A stretch of 64,000 nt of DNA from Nymphaea colorata (GCF_008831285.2 NC_045145.1:14134802-14198801); one strand, 5' to 3'. Shown: positions 13,214 through 25,819, counted from the first letter of the stretch. Program-made: numbers and translations. The notes: generated by a model not told the origin, from the sequence alone.

Positions 13214-14779
13214 ATGAGATCAACGTCGTCTTATTATCTGAAGAGCATCCTTTCGAGAAATCAATTACCTCTCGGAAGAATGTTGCCTTCTAATCTTGCG
13301 ACTCCTTTCAGATATTCCCACTCCTTTGCTCACAGTCAAGTGAAGAAGAGGCCTGCTGCCCAACAGGAGACAATGGGCGGCGAGACAGCTGAAAGTCATG
13401 GGATCGACCACATAGTGAAGTATGCTAATTTCTTTCATTTCTAAGTGCGAAACCATCGAGAACTTACGCGCGTCTTGGTTTTCTTAGTTAACCAGAATTG
13501 CTTTTGTTCAATGCAGCAACGGGCACAAGATTAGCGTGACACAGTTAGGAACTGCGTATGGCTCACCAAGAAAATTCTCCACCTGGTAGTGTCTTGCTTT
13601 ATGTTTTTCTGATCAGATTGATCAAGTAAAATTGAATTCAGACCAAAAATTTTATCTCCTAGCTATTAATGTTATATGTGACCGGAACAAAGTACATGGT
13701 GAAAATGGCTACTTTGGTTCGGATACAAACTAAATCTAATTTTCATTTGCTGACTTTAACCCAAATCAATTCATTAGTATCTGAATAATCTTTTTTTTTT
13801 ATATATATAGAATGTAGATGTATCTAAACCCAGACTTTGCTAGGATCTCATTTTTCATGAAGCAAAACTGAAAGCAAGCATCGGATTCAAATCCTTGTGA
13901 ATTATTTATAGCTGTCAATCTTCCTGCTGTGGTACGTAAATTAATTCCACCTCTACATCAAACTGAACTGCAGGGTTCGGTGGCTGCTCGGTTCTATCGT
14001 AGTTATTATCTTCCCTTATTGGCAAACGAAATGGCAGAACTTTCTTAGAATAGAAGGTAAGCAAATTTGTGTGGCTACTTTCTTCTTACAGACTATAAGA
14101 ACAGAAGGTTGCTTATGAAGTCAACATTGCTAGCAGTATCCACGTATCTGGGAAGTAAATTGGGACTATAGATCTTCAAGTTGAAAGGATTCAATACCTG
14201 TGGGTGTGTATGTCTGTGAGAGAGAAGGGTTTCCTTAATTACTTCTTGATCCATGGATGTGGAAATTAAAACCCGAAGAGCTTTCTACAACACAATCAGC
14301 TATAAATATATTGCATGTTGAGTGTTCGGTATATATTGGTTTTGTCAGGAGAAATAGAAGCTGTTGCAGAGAAGGTAGAAGGTGCAGTGGAGGTGGTGGA
14401 GAAGGTGGCAGCCGTAGCAGAGGAGGTATCAGAAGAGGTTGCAGAGTCTCTTCCTTCTGAGGGAAAGCTGAAGGATGCTGTCTTGTTTGTTAAACATGTG
14501 TCCGAAGAAGCCAAAAAAGAAGCAGAGTTGGCACTCAAACTCATCCATGAGGTAAAGCTCGGAATTCAGCATACGTGTATAATAATGTAAACTAAAAACC
14601 GGATTGTAGCCGCGTTTTTTCCTTTCCAAAATAAAAAATCGCAACTAGTATTGTTTGGTGCTTCTCAAAAAACAAAATTCTTATTCAATTTCCTGAATGT
14701 TTGAATGCAGGTGGCTGAGGCAAAGGAAGACGCGGAAACAATCATGGAACCGATTATTCATCAAGAGAGAAAAGACTGA
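13214..14779 (+). CDS. Small organelle-targeted, membrane-anchored helical protein (uncharacterised plant family)
   Basis: Five exons join in frame: 13214-13419, 13517-13585, 13974-14056, 14349-14551 and 14711-14779. All introns are GT-AG, and the product has 209 residues. The N-terminus (MRSTSSYYLKSILSRNQLPL) is rich in Ser and Arg and poor in acidic residues, like a mitochondrial or plastid presequence. Residues 92-117 hold one hydrophobic span flanked by Trp and basic residues (WVRWLLGSIVVIIFPYWQTK). A Glu/Ala/Val/Lys-rich helical segment follows (about 118-195), with repeated EKVE/VAEKV/VAEEV units. It contains SEGKLKDAVLFVKHVSEEA, a layout I associate with a conserved uncharacterised plant family. 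I infer an organelle membrane protein with a long amphipathic or coiled helix. Stress-protein (LEA-like) similarity is only compositional. Exon phases (2,2,1,0) fit at every junction, so the structure is well supported; function is unknown. Confidence 0.8.
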
Positions 14780-14890
14780 AGCAGAGAAAGAGGGGGCAGT
14801 TCAAACTCCACAATTCTTAGTATTGATTTGCCAAATTATTGTATGATGACAATATTTGTAACATTGATATTCTCTATTTAATACGATTCT

Positions 14891-14914
14891 AGAGAGAGAG
14901 AGAGAGAGAGAGAG
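14891..14914. repeat. (GA)n microsatellite
   Basis: About 12 GA units lie just downstream of the gene ending at 14779. Confidence 0.95.
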
Positions 14915-16790
14915 TGAATAAGTGCCGCCATGGACGATGCTCTGCGGCGGATCCGGTCTACCCGAGTCCGGTAGGATTCAAAAATTATGAATTATTTCAC
15001 GCACGTCCATGCAGTGTTTCGCGACTGTGTTTTACTCCTACGTCCGACAAAGGTCACAGTTGATTGCACATAAATGTGGAACATGTTGTCAAAAGCTGAA
15101 GTCTTCTAAGTTTGAAACTGAATCTCTGGAGCTGGCTACATGAGATCCAAAGATCGACTCCCAACTGTTACACACTAAGAACCATTTCACACAGACATGC
15201 CTGAAAAGAGTGGACACTGGTGCAAATATCTTAGGTAGATAGACTAATATTTTTTAGTGTATGTTTTGACATTATTTGCTTAGCATAAAGTTTTAAAAAA
15301 TGTTTGTTTTACATTGGGATCACACTTGCACCTATATCAAGATCTGCACCCATGTGGATCAAGACTCGTGCGCACTCTGTTTGGTATAAGACACTCAGAA
15401 ACGTTTTGTTTTTACCTAGATCAGTTTGAATCCAATCTCTTTATGCATTTGCCAGTTGATGTACAAGTCGGTACACCTACATTGCACATGATCCACCTCG
15501 CAAGTCGACACGTATCTCATATTATCAATGACATAAGCTGCCCTGTCTGCACGTCAACTCCGAAACCATTGTCTTGTCTTGTTAAATAAACCAAGCTATC
15601 AATATTATATACATCAACTCGTTCACAAATTTGCCAGTTTGGTAATTGTTTGCTCGTATCTATGCTAGTTGCCGCTTTCTTTATATATTGAAAATGCGTG
15701 AAAGCAAATTTAGTTTCACATGTAGGATTAGCTGAATCGAGGTTCTATCACTTGTTGTTTCTCTTTTTCCCAGTCGGGCCAAGCTCCAGCCGATCTGAAT
15801 ACGAGCCATGTATGAAAAAAGAACATAGTGACATTTGAAAGTAAGGTTCTTTACTTAAAAACCCAAAATATATGTTCATTCCACCAACTTAAGGCACCTT
15901 ATACGAAAAATGTATATCCTTTGTTCTTTACGAGGCAAGCTAACTGAGGTTGATCGAGTCAAGCATACGCAATTCAAGCTTGACCCGTTTAACCATTTGC
16001 TCAAACCCAACTACATTCAGATAAACATCAAAACTACATTAAAAAAAAAAATTAAGAATTCAGACCAACTGTTAATTAAGGAATTATACTTAAGATAAGC
16101 ATCAGACAATTTGCATGTGCACCCTAATGTATGAAATATTTATAATCGCTATTGCTTGCTTTGTAAAATTTTAAAATAATGCAAAAACATCTATAATCCG
16201 TCCAGCTATTCGATATTTAGAAAAGGCTAGTTAAGTTAAGGATGTATCTTAGAAAAAACTACTATAACTGCTTATAAGTACATATACTATAACTAATTAG
16301 TACGAATGACATATTTTAACTTGGAAACGGTTCTTCCATCATCAAAATATAACAACTTTTAGGCCTGAACGTGATGTATGCTACAGTCCCTTGATTTCTG
16401 ATTAATTAGGTCATTAAAATGCCTATTGATGTACTGTAATGAAGTCATGAACGCTATCCTCCTAATAAGCTAAGACAAAAAAAATCCAAAGTATTGGATA
16501 TTATGCTGATTTATCAATGAAAGTCTTTTACAGAGGCAGAGCTACTACGCTAGGGGCGCCCAGTTGAAAAGGGATAAGTTTAAAATAGATTAAGGGGAAG
16601 CTGCAGTCATGAATCTACTCTAAAAATTGGGGTCTATGCATGCATAGACCATTGTAATACAATATTTTATGAATCTTTTACAACTATTTAGTCAAATTCA
16701 TAGAACTAAGAAACTATTCCCATGGACAAATGGCATCGGAGTCCATGAACAGGAGGCATATTTCTTAATAATGTTAGTGGCGTCCATCCT
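14915..16790. other. Intergenic spacer
   Basis: No gene could be supported. The longest plus-strand frame (15314-15589) has no recognisable domain. The rest is AT-rich. Confidence 0.5.
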
Positions 16791-16816
16791 TTTAAACCCT
16801 AAACCCTAAACCCTAA
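16791..16816. repeat. Interstitial telomere-type repeat (CCCTAAA)n
   Basis: Three and a half perfect CCCTAAA units, the plant telomere motif on its C-rich strand, lie directly against the tandem array that follows. Confidence 0.9.
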
Positions 16817-17080
16817 TTTATGCGGCATGTGTGCGACAAAGTTTCTCAGCCTTGGGTAATTTATGAGCATGTGTGCGACAAAGTTTCTTAGTCTTGAGTA
16901 ATTTATGCGGCATGTGTGTGCGACAAAGTTTCTCAGCCTTGGGTAATTTATGAGCATGTGTGCGACAAAGTTTCTTAGTCTTGAGTAATTTATGCGGCAT
17001 GTGTGTGCGACAAAGTTTCTCAGCCTTAAGGCAATTTATGGGACATGAGTGCCACAAAGTTCTCAGCGTAGGGTAGTTAG
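16817..17080. repeat. 42/45-bp tandem array with 87-bp higher-order period
   Basis: The core GCGACAAAGTTT starts at 16833, 16875, 16920, 16962 and 17007, and a diverged copy (GCCACAAAGTT) starts at about 17051. The spacings are 42, 45, 42, 45 and 44. Odd and even units differ consistently: CTCAGCCTTGGGTAATT against CTTAGTCTTGAGTAATT. This shows that an 87-bp dimer was amplified. The open minus-strand frame with recurring EKLCRTH is an artefact of the repeat. Confidence 0.9.
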
Positions 17081-19330
17081 TTTCCTCTGGAAGTATGTCG
17101 AATTAGAAAAAGAAAAAAAAAACGGCGGTGAAAAATAATTTTGGGAAGTATGACCCGGATCCAACCTAAATGTTGGGCCCATAGTCCTCCGCTAATTGTG
17201 GGAGTTATGACAAAATCCCTTTCCTCAAAAAGGCTTCTTTTTCGCGACTGATCAGTGGCTTAGTTTGCATAAGGGCGTGCTAGTCAACATCACGTACTGG
17301 AGAACACTAGCACCTTTTTTCTTTTTCTTTTTTTTCCTTTCCCCTCTTTTTTTTCTTTTCTCTACCTTTTTTTTTTTTTACAATAAGTTAATCTCGCTAG
17401 CCTTTTATGTTTTTAGATAAGAATATAAGGGCTGGAGAAAAGTTTTAAAAAATTATAAACTAATGACGCACGTCATGCAACATATGCTTTTGGAAATAAT
17501 TGATGTTCACTTGTTTGGCACACTGTTGCTCTTCTTTTTTCATGAAAGTTCGGTACCCATTAAATTAAATTACGGAGACCCTATCGAGATCGTGCATGGA
17601 AATAAGTTAAAATTTGGACCACCCTTTTCTGCCTTTTCTCTTTCGTTATGCTATTCTAAGCTGCTGTGTAGAGAGGGCCTAACTTTATCGAGGGTGGTTT
17701 TCAAAAAACGTCTGCTTGGCTTGCTTCTCGCGTTTCAAATCTGCACTGGAGTACTTGTAATTTTAATTAGTGTTTAATTTTCCTTCGTCTGTGGAGCTTT
17801 CTTCTTCTTTTGGAGTTTTAGATATGCTTTTAATTACGATCTATATGATTGAAATGAATTCCGAATGCAGTCGTCGGAATTTAGATCGTTGACATTCCAC
17901 CTTCCATGTCCGCTAGTTGGGTTATTTTTCACGGTCAGGAGTAGAGCCAAGGGAGTCGGCAGGGGGCATTGGGTCCCCTCAATTTTTTTTTTTTTTAATT
18001 TACATGTAAATTGTTAAAAGTTTTCAGTTATCTGATATAAAAATTTTGAAAGTATAATTCAGCCCCCTTCATAAAAAAAATTAATTCTTAGCTTAGCTCC
18101 CCTCTTGAAGATAGTTACCAAAAGACCTCACATAATAATGGCTCAGGTTCTAATGCCCAAACATTTTGTTATTTTGCACCTTTAGAGCCCATTTGGTCCC
18201 ACAGTTTTCCTTTTCCCCATCGACAAGAAAAAGTAAAAGATGGCAACACCCCAGATCAGATGAAGATCGATTCTTCGTTGCCGAGGAAAGTGTGAGTCGC
18301 ACGATACACTTTTCTCACCAACCTATTTCGATCCTTGTTCCATTAAATGGTCGAAAACTTTAGTTTTTTTTGCGAGATTTTGTTTTAGGGGGCTTTTGAT
18401 GGCCTTGAATTTTAATTACACCTCAAACTGAAATTGGAACGGAGTTTCTAGTTTTAGGTTTCCTTTGTATTTGACAGCCTACAATTTTGATACCAAAAGG
18501 AATTAAAACTGTAGAATTGACAAATTGAAAACATCATCGCATGTGCCCCAAAGACGGATGGGAAAAAAATTTAAAATTCCAGAATCATAATTTCACCCCT
18601 CATTATAGAATCACAAATATTCTGGTTCTAGAATGAAGCTATAATTCTGTAACGAAAATTTTCTGTTTGATTTGATGACACAATTCTTATTTTATCGATA
18701 AATGAGAATTTTTATTTTAGAATTCCATGATTTCTGGCTGTTCAACAAGAAATGGTGGAAGAGAAGAGAATGACTCTTTTAAGAAATTGAAAAAAGATAA
18801 TTAGCCAAACAGATACAGATGCAATGGTTTTCTCAAGCGATTCCCGAAACGAACTATGCATGCGAATCAGCCAATTTTTTACTAGGCATTCGAATATAAA
18901 TTATTGGGGTTGCGTTTGTGCAAACTGAAAAGGGGGAGGCCCGATTTTAAATTTGAAAGAGTTGAGTGAAAAGTCAGATGAGCATTTGCTGCGATGTTGT
19001 GGGTTCTGATTCGCGACGGGGAGTCTGAAAACGAAATATAAAAATCACCACGAAAACCTAATAATAACGCATTCCCTAGTTAAACTTGGGCGTTACATCA
19101 TCAGCACATTTAGAGAGAGAGAGAGAGAGCCAGAGGGGCCTTTTAAGCCCCCATTAAATGCTAGAAAATCCACAGTTTCTGGAATTGGATTCCTGATCAT
19201 CTTTTGGAGTTTCTGATCAGGCCGCTTCTTGCCCTCCTCAACACCACGGATTTCGGGCCCTGATGCTCTCAACCTTAGCTTCTAATTGATTCTCGTCTTT
19301 GTGATTTTCCTTTCATATGCAAGTACCGTT
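17081..19330. other. Intergenic region and PLATZ upstream sequence
   Basis: No gene is supported. There are T-rich pyrimidine tracts (17310-17380 and 17980-18000). At 18550-18740 there is a region of repeated AGAAT/ATTCT motifs on both strands that may be a decayed inverted-repeat element. A (GA)n tract at about 19112-19128 lies about 200 bases before the PLATZ start, a common position for GAGA-type sites in plant promoters. Confidence 0.45.
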
Positions 19331-20434
19331 ATGGATGAGCTAAATGAAGAATGGGAAGAGAAAGAGCAGGGAAGAGAAAAAGCAGCAGAAAAAGAAGAGG
19401 AAGAAGAAGAAGAGGAAGAGGAAGAAGAAGCATCGTGGCCTCGATGGCTGAAGCCTCTCCTCCAAACGACCTTTTTCACCAACTGCAACTTCCACGGTGA
19501 GCCCAACAACATGTACTGCCTAGACTGCATGAATGGCGCTTTGTGCTCCTCTTGCCTCATCCCTCACAGAGACCATCATTTCATTCAGGTCTCTCTCCCT
19601 CTTTCTCTCTCTTTTTCTCTCTTTCCCTGCGAATGCACCGCCTTGCCTAGGAAAGTGGGATGAGTTGGGATATTGCATTTTGGAGAACAATGCAATTTCC
19701 TTGAATATTAGTCCACTTTTTTTTATATAACTTGACAGAAATCGGGGACTCCCTCAATTGGAAAAGAGATGGCTTTCTGTGCATCATTCTGTTTCCTTTC
19801 TTCTTTTTGCTTTTTCTCTGCCTAATAAATGTAACAGAGTTGTCGGCTGATAGAAATTTAGAGTATAATTAACGACATTTAGGCCGTGAACAATGCAGAT
19901 CAGACGGTCATCATATCACGATGTGATTAGGGTATCCGAGATCCAGAAGGTGCTGGACATCTCCGGGGTGCAGACCTACGTGATCAACGGCGCAAGGGTG
20001 GTGTTCTTGAACCAGAGGCCGCAGCTCCGGCCAGCCAAAGCCGTCAGCAACACCTGCAGGATCTGTGACAGGAGCCTTCTTGACTCCTCTTACTATTGCT
20101 CTCTTGGTTGCAAGGCAAGTCTCTCTCTCTCTCTCTCTCTCTCACCACATTAAACCCATGCCTCCTCCCACAATCTCTCACTTTTTTCACTACTTTTGCT
20201 TGAGCTTTCTTTGTGGGTTGTTGGAGGCACATTCTTATATTGGTTTTCCAATTGAAGATCACCGGCACTTCAGGCAGCCATCGACGAAAACAGTCACCAC
20301 AGCGCCATTCGGAGACCGGGGATTCTTCGTCCGGCTGCCGGAAAGTTGAATCGGCAACGGTGCCGTCTTCGGATTCAAGGAGAGAGAAAAGAAGGAAAGG
20401 GACTCCTCATAGGGCGCCCATGGGATGTTGCTAA
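19331..20434 (+). CDS. PLATZ family zinc-binding transcription factor
   Basis: Three exons (19331-19588, 19899-20114, 20258-20434) encode 216 residues. PLATZ proteins are plant-specific, zinc-dependent, A/T-rich-DNA-binding regulators in the nucleus. After an unusual Glu-rich N-terminus (about 20-33), the domain opens with [11 protein letters not shown]. It carries the first zinc set (Cys52, His55, Cys63, Cys66, Cys72, Cys75, His79, His82), the family core [12 protein letters not shown] (87-98), [19 protein letters not shown], and a second Cys set (139, 142, 153, 157) ending CSLGCK. Exon 3 adds ITGTSG, a basic Ser-rich tail and [10 protein letters not shown], the usual PLATZ C-terminus. Intron 2 is GC-AG: the exon ends AAG and the intron starts GCAAGT. 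The nearest GT, four bases on, breaks the frame, whereas the GC donor restores the family junction GCK|I. The ATG at 19331 is the first in frame. The His55-Cys63 spacing is four residues shorter than usual. Confidence 0.93.
20119..20142. repeat. (CT)n tract at the start of PLATZ intron 2
   Basis: A run of about 12 CT units begins within five bases of the GC splice donor of the PLATZ gene. Confidence 0.9.
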
Positions 20435-23400
20435 TGCATATGGAGTGAGAGAGAAAGCGAAAGATGGAGAGAGAGATGTATGTCTAAAACTGTATCGTAA
20501 AGAAAAAATAGTGGAATAAGCAACCAAAAGATAAGTGGGTTTGTAGATTCTAATTGTAAATCTCCAGCACAAAAAAGAGACGTGGGATTGAGAATTATAT
20601 AAACAATGCAAAGGATTAATTATGGTGGCGTAGTTCCGCTTTCTGATATTTAATCTTTCCTCAAAGTGTGATTAATTCAGCATCATCTTGTTCGCATGCT
20701 TCCAACTCTCGCACGCACTGAGAATGAATGGGGAGGAGCAGAAGCACGTGCATGCATGTGGGTGGACCATTGTTGTTGAAGGCATTCTCCTTTTTGCTCT
20801 GCTTTTCATTTCATAATCTCTCCCTTTCTTCTTTCTCCTTCACCTTTTTCTTTGGTTATTGTCATCGTTATCTCGTTAATCAACGGACTATATAAAAAGC
20901 ACAGTGTATGCCTTTCTCTTCACTTAAAGGTTAGGCGGCTTTAGATCCCTTGAACCCTTCCCAGTTTAAGACGAAATGTTAAGAACTGAACACCTGCAGT
21001 ATAACTCTCTTGCAGTAAAATTAAGCCAATTAAAGCATTAAAAGGAAGAGGAATTCTTGCAGAAGATAATAGAGCGGCTTTTCGCAACTAAGAATTAAAA
21101 GATAAAAGGTTTAATGGGCTCGGGCCATGATCTGAATTTTGTTTGCGCCCACAAAGAAAAACCAAAACTCGGACAGAAAAAATGTATACCAACATTGCTT
21201 TTTTTTTTTTTTATAAAAAAAAATAAATAAATTGCGTGCAAATGCTGAAAACGTCAGATATTAAGTAATTTGAAAGACAATCTTCCTTCAATAAAATATA
21301 GAGCTCGCTTTTGCAGGCTTGGCTTCCAATTAGGGCGTCAAACCGATCGGTTCGAGTTTGGGACAGCAACAATGGATTAGATGCCGGACGGAGTGGAATC
21401 TGATGCACCGGAATTGATCAAAATACTAAAACCAGATCCGACCACTTGCAACCCTAATTCCATTAAACACTTATCTAAGGCATTGTTGTTGAGAAGAGGA
21501 ATGAAGATGGAGATAAGCAGCTAGTTATCACATTTAACTCGTTGGTCCCGCAGGTCCTTGCGGCCAATTGGACTTAAAGTTCTCTTTGATGGCAACACTG
21601 CATAATGGAGGATGGAGGAGCAAGCAGGTGGGCTCTAGCTTGACGTTTCCTGCTTATACTTTATAATGATATGTTGTTCTCTCTCTCTCTCTCTCTCTCG
21701 TAATTTATATATTTGTGTGTTTTTGTGTAATATTTCTAAATTGAGGTAGTCGAAGTTTGGTGGAAGGGAAAAGCAAAGCTTGCCAACTTCAGTTTGCTGC
21801 ACATGATCTTCTTTCTAGGTTTAGGGTTGCACAATTTGCCAGCAACCCATGTGCACCATTCAGCTTATGGTCAACCCTCTGTCTCTCTCTCTCAGATTTC
21901 TTCAATATTGCATGATCTTGGCAGCCATGCATCATACTTGTTTGATTCCTGTGAATATGTGATGTTAATGATGGAATGGGCTACAGCATGGGCTTGTGTG
22001 GTAGGTCGATAAACCTGCAAATAGCTCAGAACTAGAAGCTATTACTTACTCTGCAGCTTAGCTTTTATACCGTCCCGATTCTGCAAAATCTTCACACCAA
22101 AGGGGACCAGCGTTAGGTGCAGGTCCCTGTGCTCCACATAATATAATATGCACTGTTTTGGAGAGCAGAGTTTCGAACGAATTTATCATCGTATAGAATG
22201 TTTAGTGAATCAATGCAAAAACTCCAGAATCTCTACTTGGAATTTTATAAATATCCTCTGGGGCTGTTTACCATAATTCGATTTCATTGCCGAAGAATAC
22301 TATTTCTGTCTACCATACCTAGTTTGTTCACTTGATCAAAATTCATACAGTAGATCCGGTGTTCTCGAGTCCATAGATGGTAGATTGAGAACCATACACT
22401 TAGTTTTAACCTTATGACTAAACAATACATGCAGCTTCTTCTTACCATCTTACTCTTTTTACAAATATTTACCAATTGCCGCTCCCAACTCCTTTTTATG
22501 TGTAAAACTCTAAAAGCTACTGAGAAGACATTTAATGTTCACAATTCGTTGGCTTTTGAGCCGAGAAGCACCTCTCCCTCCATCAAAAGTATTCAAATCC
22601 CTTAACACGCAAGAATTCATGAGTGAAGCGGATGGGTCAATTTTGAGTATCGTGTAGTTCCACTAAGCATATTATTATAATTATAATTGCTATTGTTATT
22701 CTTATAAAAAATATTGGTTGAGATGAAAGCGCATGCTTCCCATTGAACTTTTGAGCTGGACTACAGCATCTAAGTCAGATGGGTGAGGGTCTCTTGGCAG
22801 TTGGTCGAAAAGGACCGGACCATGGTAGTTAACTTAACTTGCTGCGCTGTCCGGGCTCCCCCAATTCTACCTGTGTCCCTTCCTCAAGTCTGTCGGAGAG
22901 GACATATGGTACTTGTAAGCTATAGAAATGTAAAAAATCTTAATTGTAAAATGTTTGATATACAAACTCATGCTAAGTATGCTAGAAATATATAAATTTA
23001 TAATTAATTACAGAAAACTGATTACCTGTTTGAAAAGTTCGCTGGAACATGGTATACTTTTTATATCTAACAGGTGAAGCAAATAACACTTAAATGTGAA
23101 CGATCCAATAGTTATTGGCCTTTTTGCTGATAAAAGTACTGATCAGGTGACATAGGCCACAATTCGCAGCACATATTGACTTTGTCAACAATTTGGCCTA
23201 ATAAATTGGGCAGCCAGAGCTGAAAAGTTCGCCGGTGAAGTCGTAAAAGACAAAGATATTGGGAATAATTTCTTGACAAGGTTCAAGTCAGAAAAGAAAC
23301 CTTGCTTTTTTTTTTTTTTGTCAAGAAAATGGATTTTCCTGAAAATTAAAGTACGCAGGATGCATGAAGAAATTAACTAGGATGTGGTAGACCAAAGTAT

Positions 23401-25678
23401 GCTTTGGCAGCACTTTTAATTTAAGGAAAAGTACGTAAATTAAGAATTGATTCTAAAAAAAATCAACAGACAAAGAAATATATTATTATATGCACATGTA
23501 AAGTATATTAAGGAAAATAAATTTCAAACTGCCTTACATGAATTATGTCGAAATGTCTCAATGACGATCTTTCCTCATGAGCTGGTTGCTTTCTCGCTGC
23601 TGAACATTCGAAATCGATTACACATAAAATAGTTACAAGAATCTAATAATGGAAAATAAAATTATTTCAAACCAAGAATGCTACACCCAAAAGGGTCTGT
23701 TGTTGCTGCCATGAAGAAAATTCAGGCGCAGGTTTTCTTTTGAACTTACCAAAAAAGAATAGATTTAACAAACTAATTATCAATCTGTCCGTGTGCTATA
23801 TGTAGACCATTGGTAGGCAAAAAATGATCATTATACTTTCTCATAAACATATTTGCTTCCATCATGATTAAAAGTAAAAGTAGTATCAACTCAACTAGTT
23901 AATATTGCCTCTGAAACAAAGTACGAAAACATTGTTATTTAACAAAGTTTGTGAATCACAAGAGGACGATGAAAGCATTGGAATCCCACTTATTAAAGCG
24001 CCCAATCAAGTGCGAAATGCGGCCCCCATACGGAAAGATGAAATAGTGACCTGATAGAGTACTCCCACTAATAGTTCTCCAAGGTTTTTTATTCAAAAAA
24101 ATAAATAAATGGTAGTCCAAGGTGCGTATATATAGCGTCGCCTGCCATGCAAGGCAGAATATTGAAAGCATTAGTTCACCTGTTTCCTGAAAAAAGAAAA
24201 GACCAATAGACTTTTTTTTTTTTTTTAAATTTAGTACATAAGAATTCAAAACTGTTTCCGTTTCTGTGCATGCATGTTTTTGTGTATGCACGTGGTTGTG
24301 TTTCTGCATGCTTGAGAGAATTGCATGTGTTTGTTTTTTGGAATTCAATAACATCCTTTTGCTCGGTTTCTTATGGCATGAAGGGTGCCTAGAATCAAGT
24401 GTAATGCGCATACTGCCATGCACAAATAATATTATTTCACGCTTGTTTGGATGGGCGTTGCCTAGAATTTCTAAGTTGAAGGAAGCCTAGGATTAAGTAC
24501 TTGTGTGCTTTATGTGTGAGTGTCTGCATGTGTTAGAGAGAGAGAGAGCGATTTGTTGCTCTGTTATACTCTTCAGCGTGTACATGCAACTCAAGTTGCT
24601 TACTCCTTGGATGATTCACTTTAAAGGCATGCAGGGAGGCATGGTGCTAATGCATAGAACCAAGTGAAGTGCACAAATTTCCGCAGATATATATTTTATA
24701 CTTGGCCAGGAGGGTGGCCTGAGATCTCTATGTTAAAAGGAAGTCTAGGATTAAATGTTACTCGGGGTTGTGTGTCATTTACCATGTGGCCAAAGTAACA
24801 GTTTCATGTGAGACCCAAGAGTTGTACATTGAAGAACTACACAGCAAGCATCGTCACAAATATTGTTTACAGGTTTTAAAAGCAGGGATGCTTTTCTTAA
24901 GTGCAATACGGTAATAAAAATGAAATGCAGTAATAAGAAATAAAGAAAAATAAAACATGGAAAAGGAACATGTTCTTTATGTGTCTTTTATATTTTTAAA
25001 AAAAGAAGGACCCTTTTTTAAAAGGGTTTTATGTGACAATAGAGTAAGCACTCATCAAAGTGCACAAATTTCCCTTTTCCCTTTTCCTCTTTGCTTGTTG
25101 GGTTAGGCCAACGCCCACCACTTCACTCCCTTGCCGCTAGCTTCATATAGTTGCGCGTAAGCAAGCAAAGTTGTTGGCCTTTTGCTAACCACATTTGATT
25201 GTTAATTCGAACAATTAAAACAGGAAAAAAAAAAATCATCCCATCCTGAGGAGAAAACATATATCGAAACTTCCTTCTGTACCAAATGTGACAGTCAAAT
25301 TCGTATAATATGCAGCGTAAGGAGACAAACTGATCCGTCAGGTAAGTACACCTCAAAAAACCATCAAACGCTGTCCACTTAAGATTAGGTAAGCCTTTCA
25401 GACTATTTGTGCGTTGATCTAAAAAAGAATTAACAAGAGCCTCTGTTGTTTTAAGTCTGGGCATCTGGCTGGCCCGGGCCCGGCAAGCAAGGCTCAATAA
25501 AGTTGGGTTTGGGTTGGCCCAAAGCTTTTGTCGGGGGCCCAAGCCCGGCCCACTTAGTTATCTAGTCAGACCTGACCATCAACTTTATACATGTCGGGTA
25601 CCCGGTTTGATATCCACTTATATTTGAAACCCTTAACATCTGTATTTTAATATCTTAAAAATCCTTAACAAGGTGCTG
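20435..25678. other. Intergenic spacer
   Basis: Includes the PLATZ 3' side. I find no supportable gene. A (CT)n tract lies at 21679-21699. At 25455-25555 there is a GC-rich island with partly complementary CCCGGGCCCGGC and GGGGGCCCAAGCCCGGCCC motifs, suggestive of a small inverted-repeat element. Minus-strand frames at 23956-24423 and 25123-25542 show no domain. Confidence 0.45.
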
Positions 25679-25788
25679 AGAGTTTTTAAGAGTGTTATCA
25701 ACGACATATGAAGAGTTTCTAAGGATGCCATCAGCGACACGTGAAAAGTATCTAATGGAGTCATCGGAGATGCACCAAAAGCTTTTAA
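25679..25788. repeat. Diverged 33-bp minisatellite
   Basis: Three complete 33-bp units start at 25679, 25712 and 25745, followed by a partial fourth. Each begins A(G/A)AGT(T/A)T and carries ATC(A/G)(A/G)(C/A)GA near its 3' part. The spacing is exact although identity is only moderate. Confidence 0.7.
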
Positions 25789-25817
25789 GTAAGCCAATTG
25801 CTAGAGTCATATGCCAA

Positions 25818-25819
<2 letters not shown>

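Noticed and set aside
16818-17057. Minus-strand open frame with repeated EKLCRTH units, looking like a repeat protein
   Set aside because: It is a translation of the 42/45-bp tandem array; the frame stays open only because the unit lengths are multiples of three.
21340-21410. GGTTCGAGTTTGGGA, similar to a tRNA B box
   Set aside because: No matching A box or cloverleaf-forming arms are visible at the right distances.
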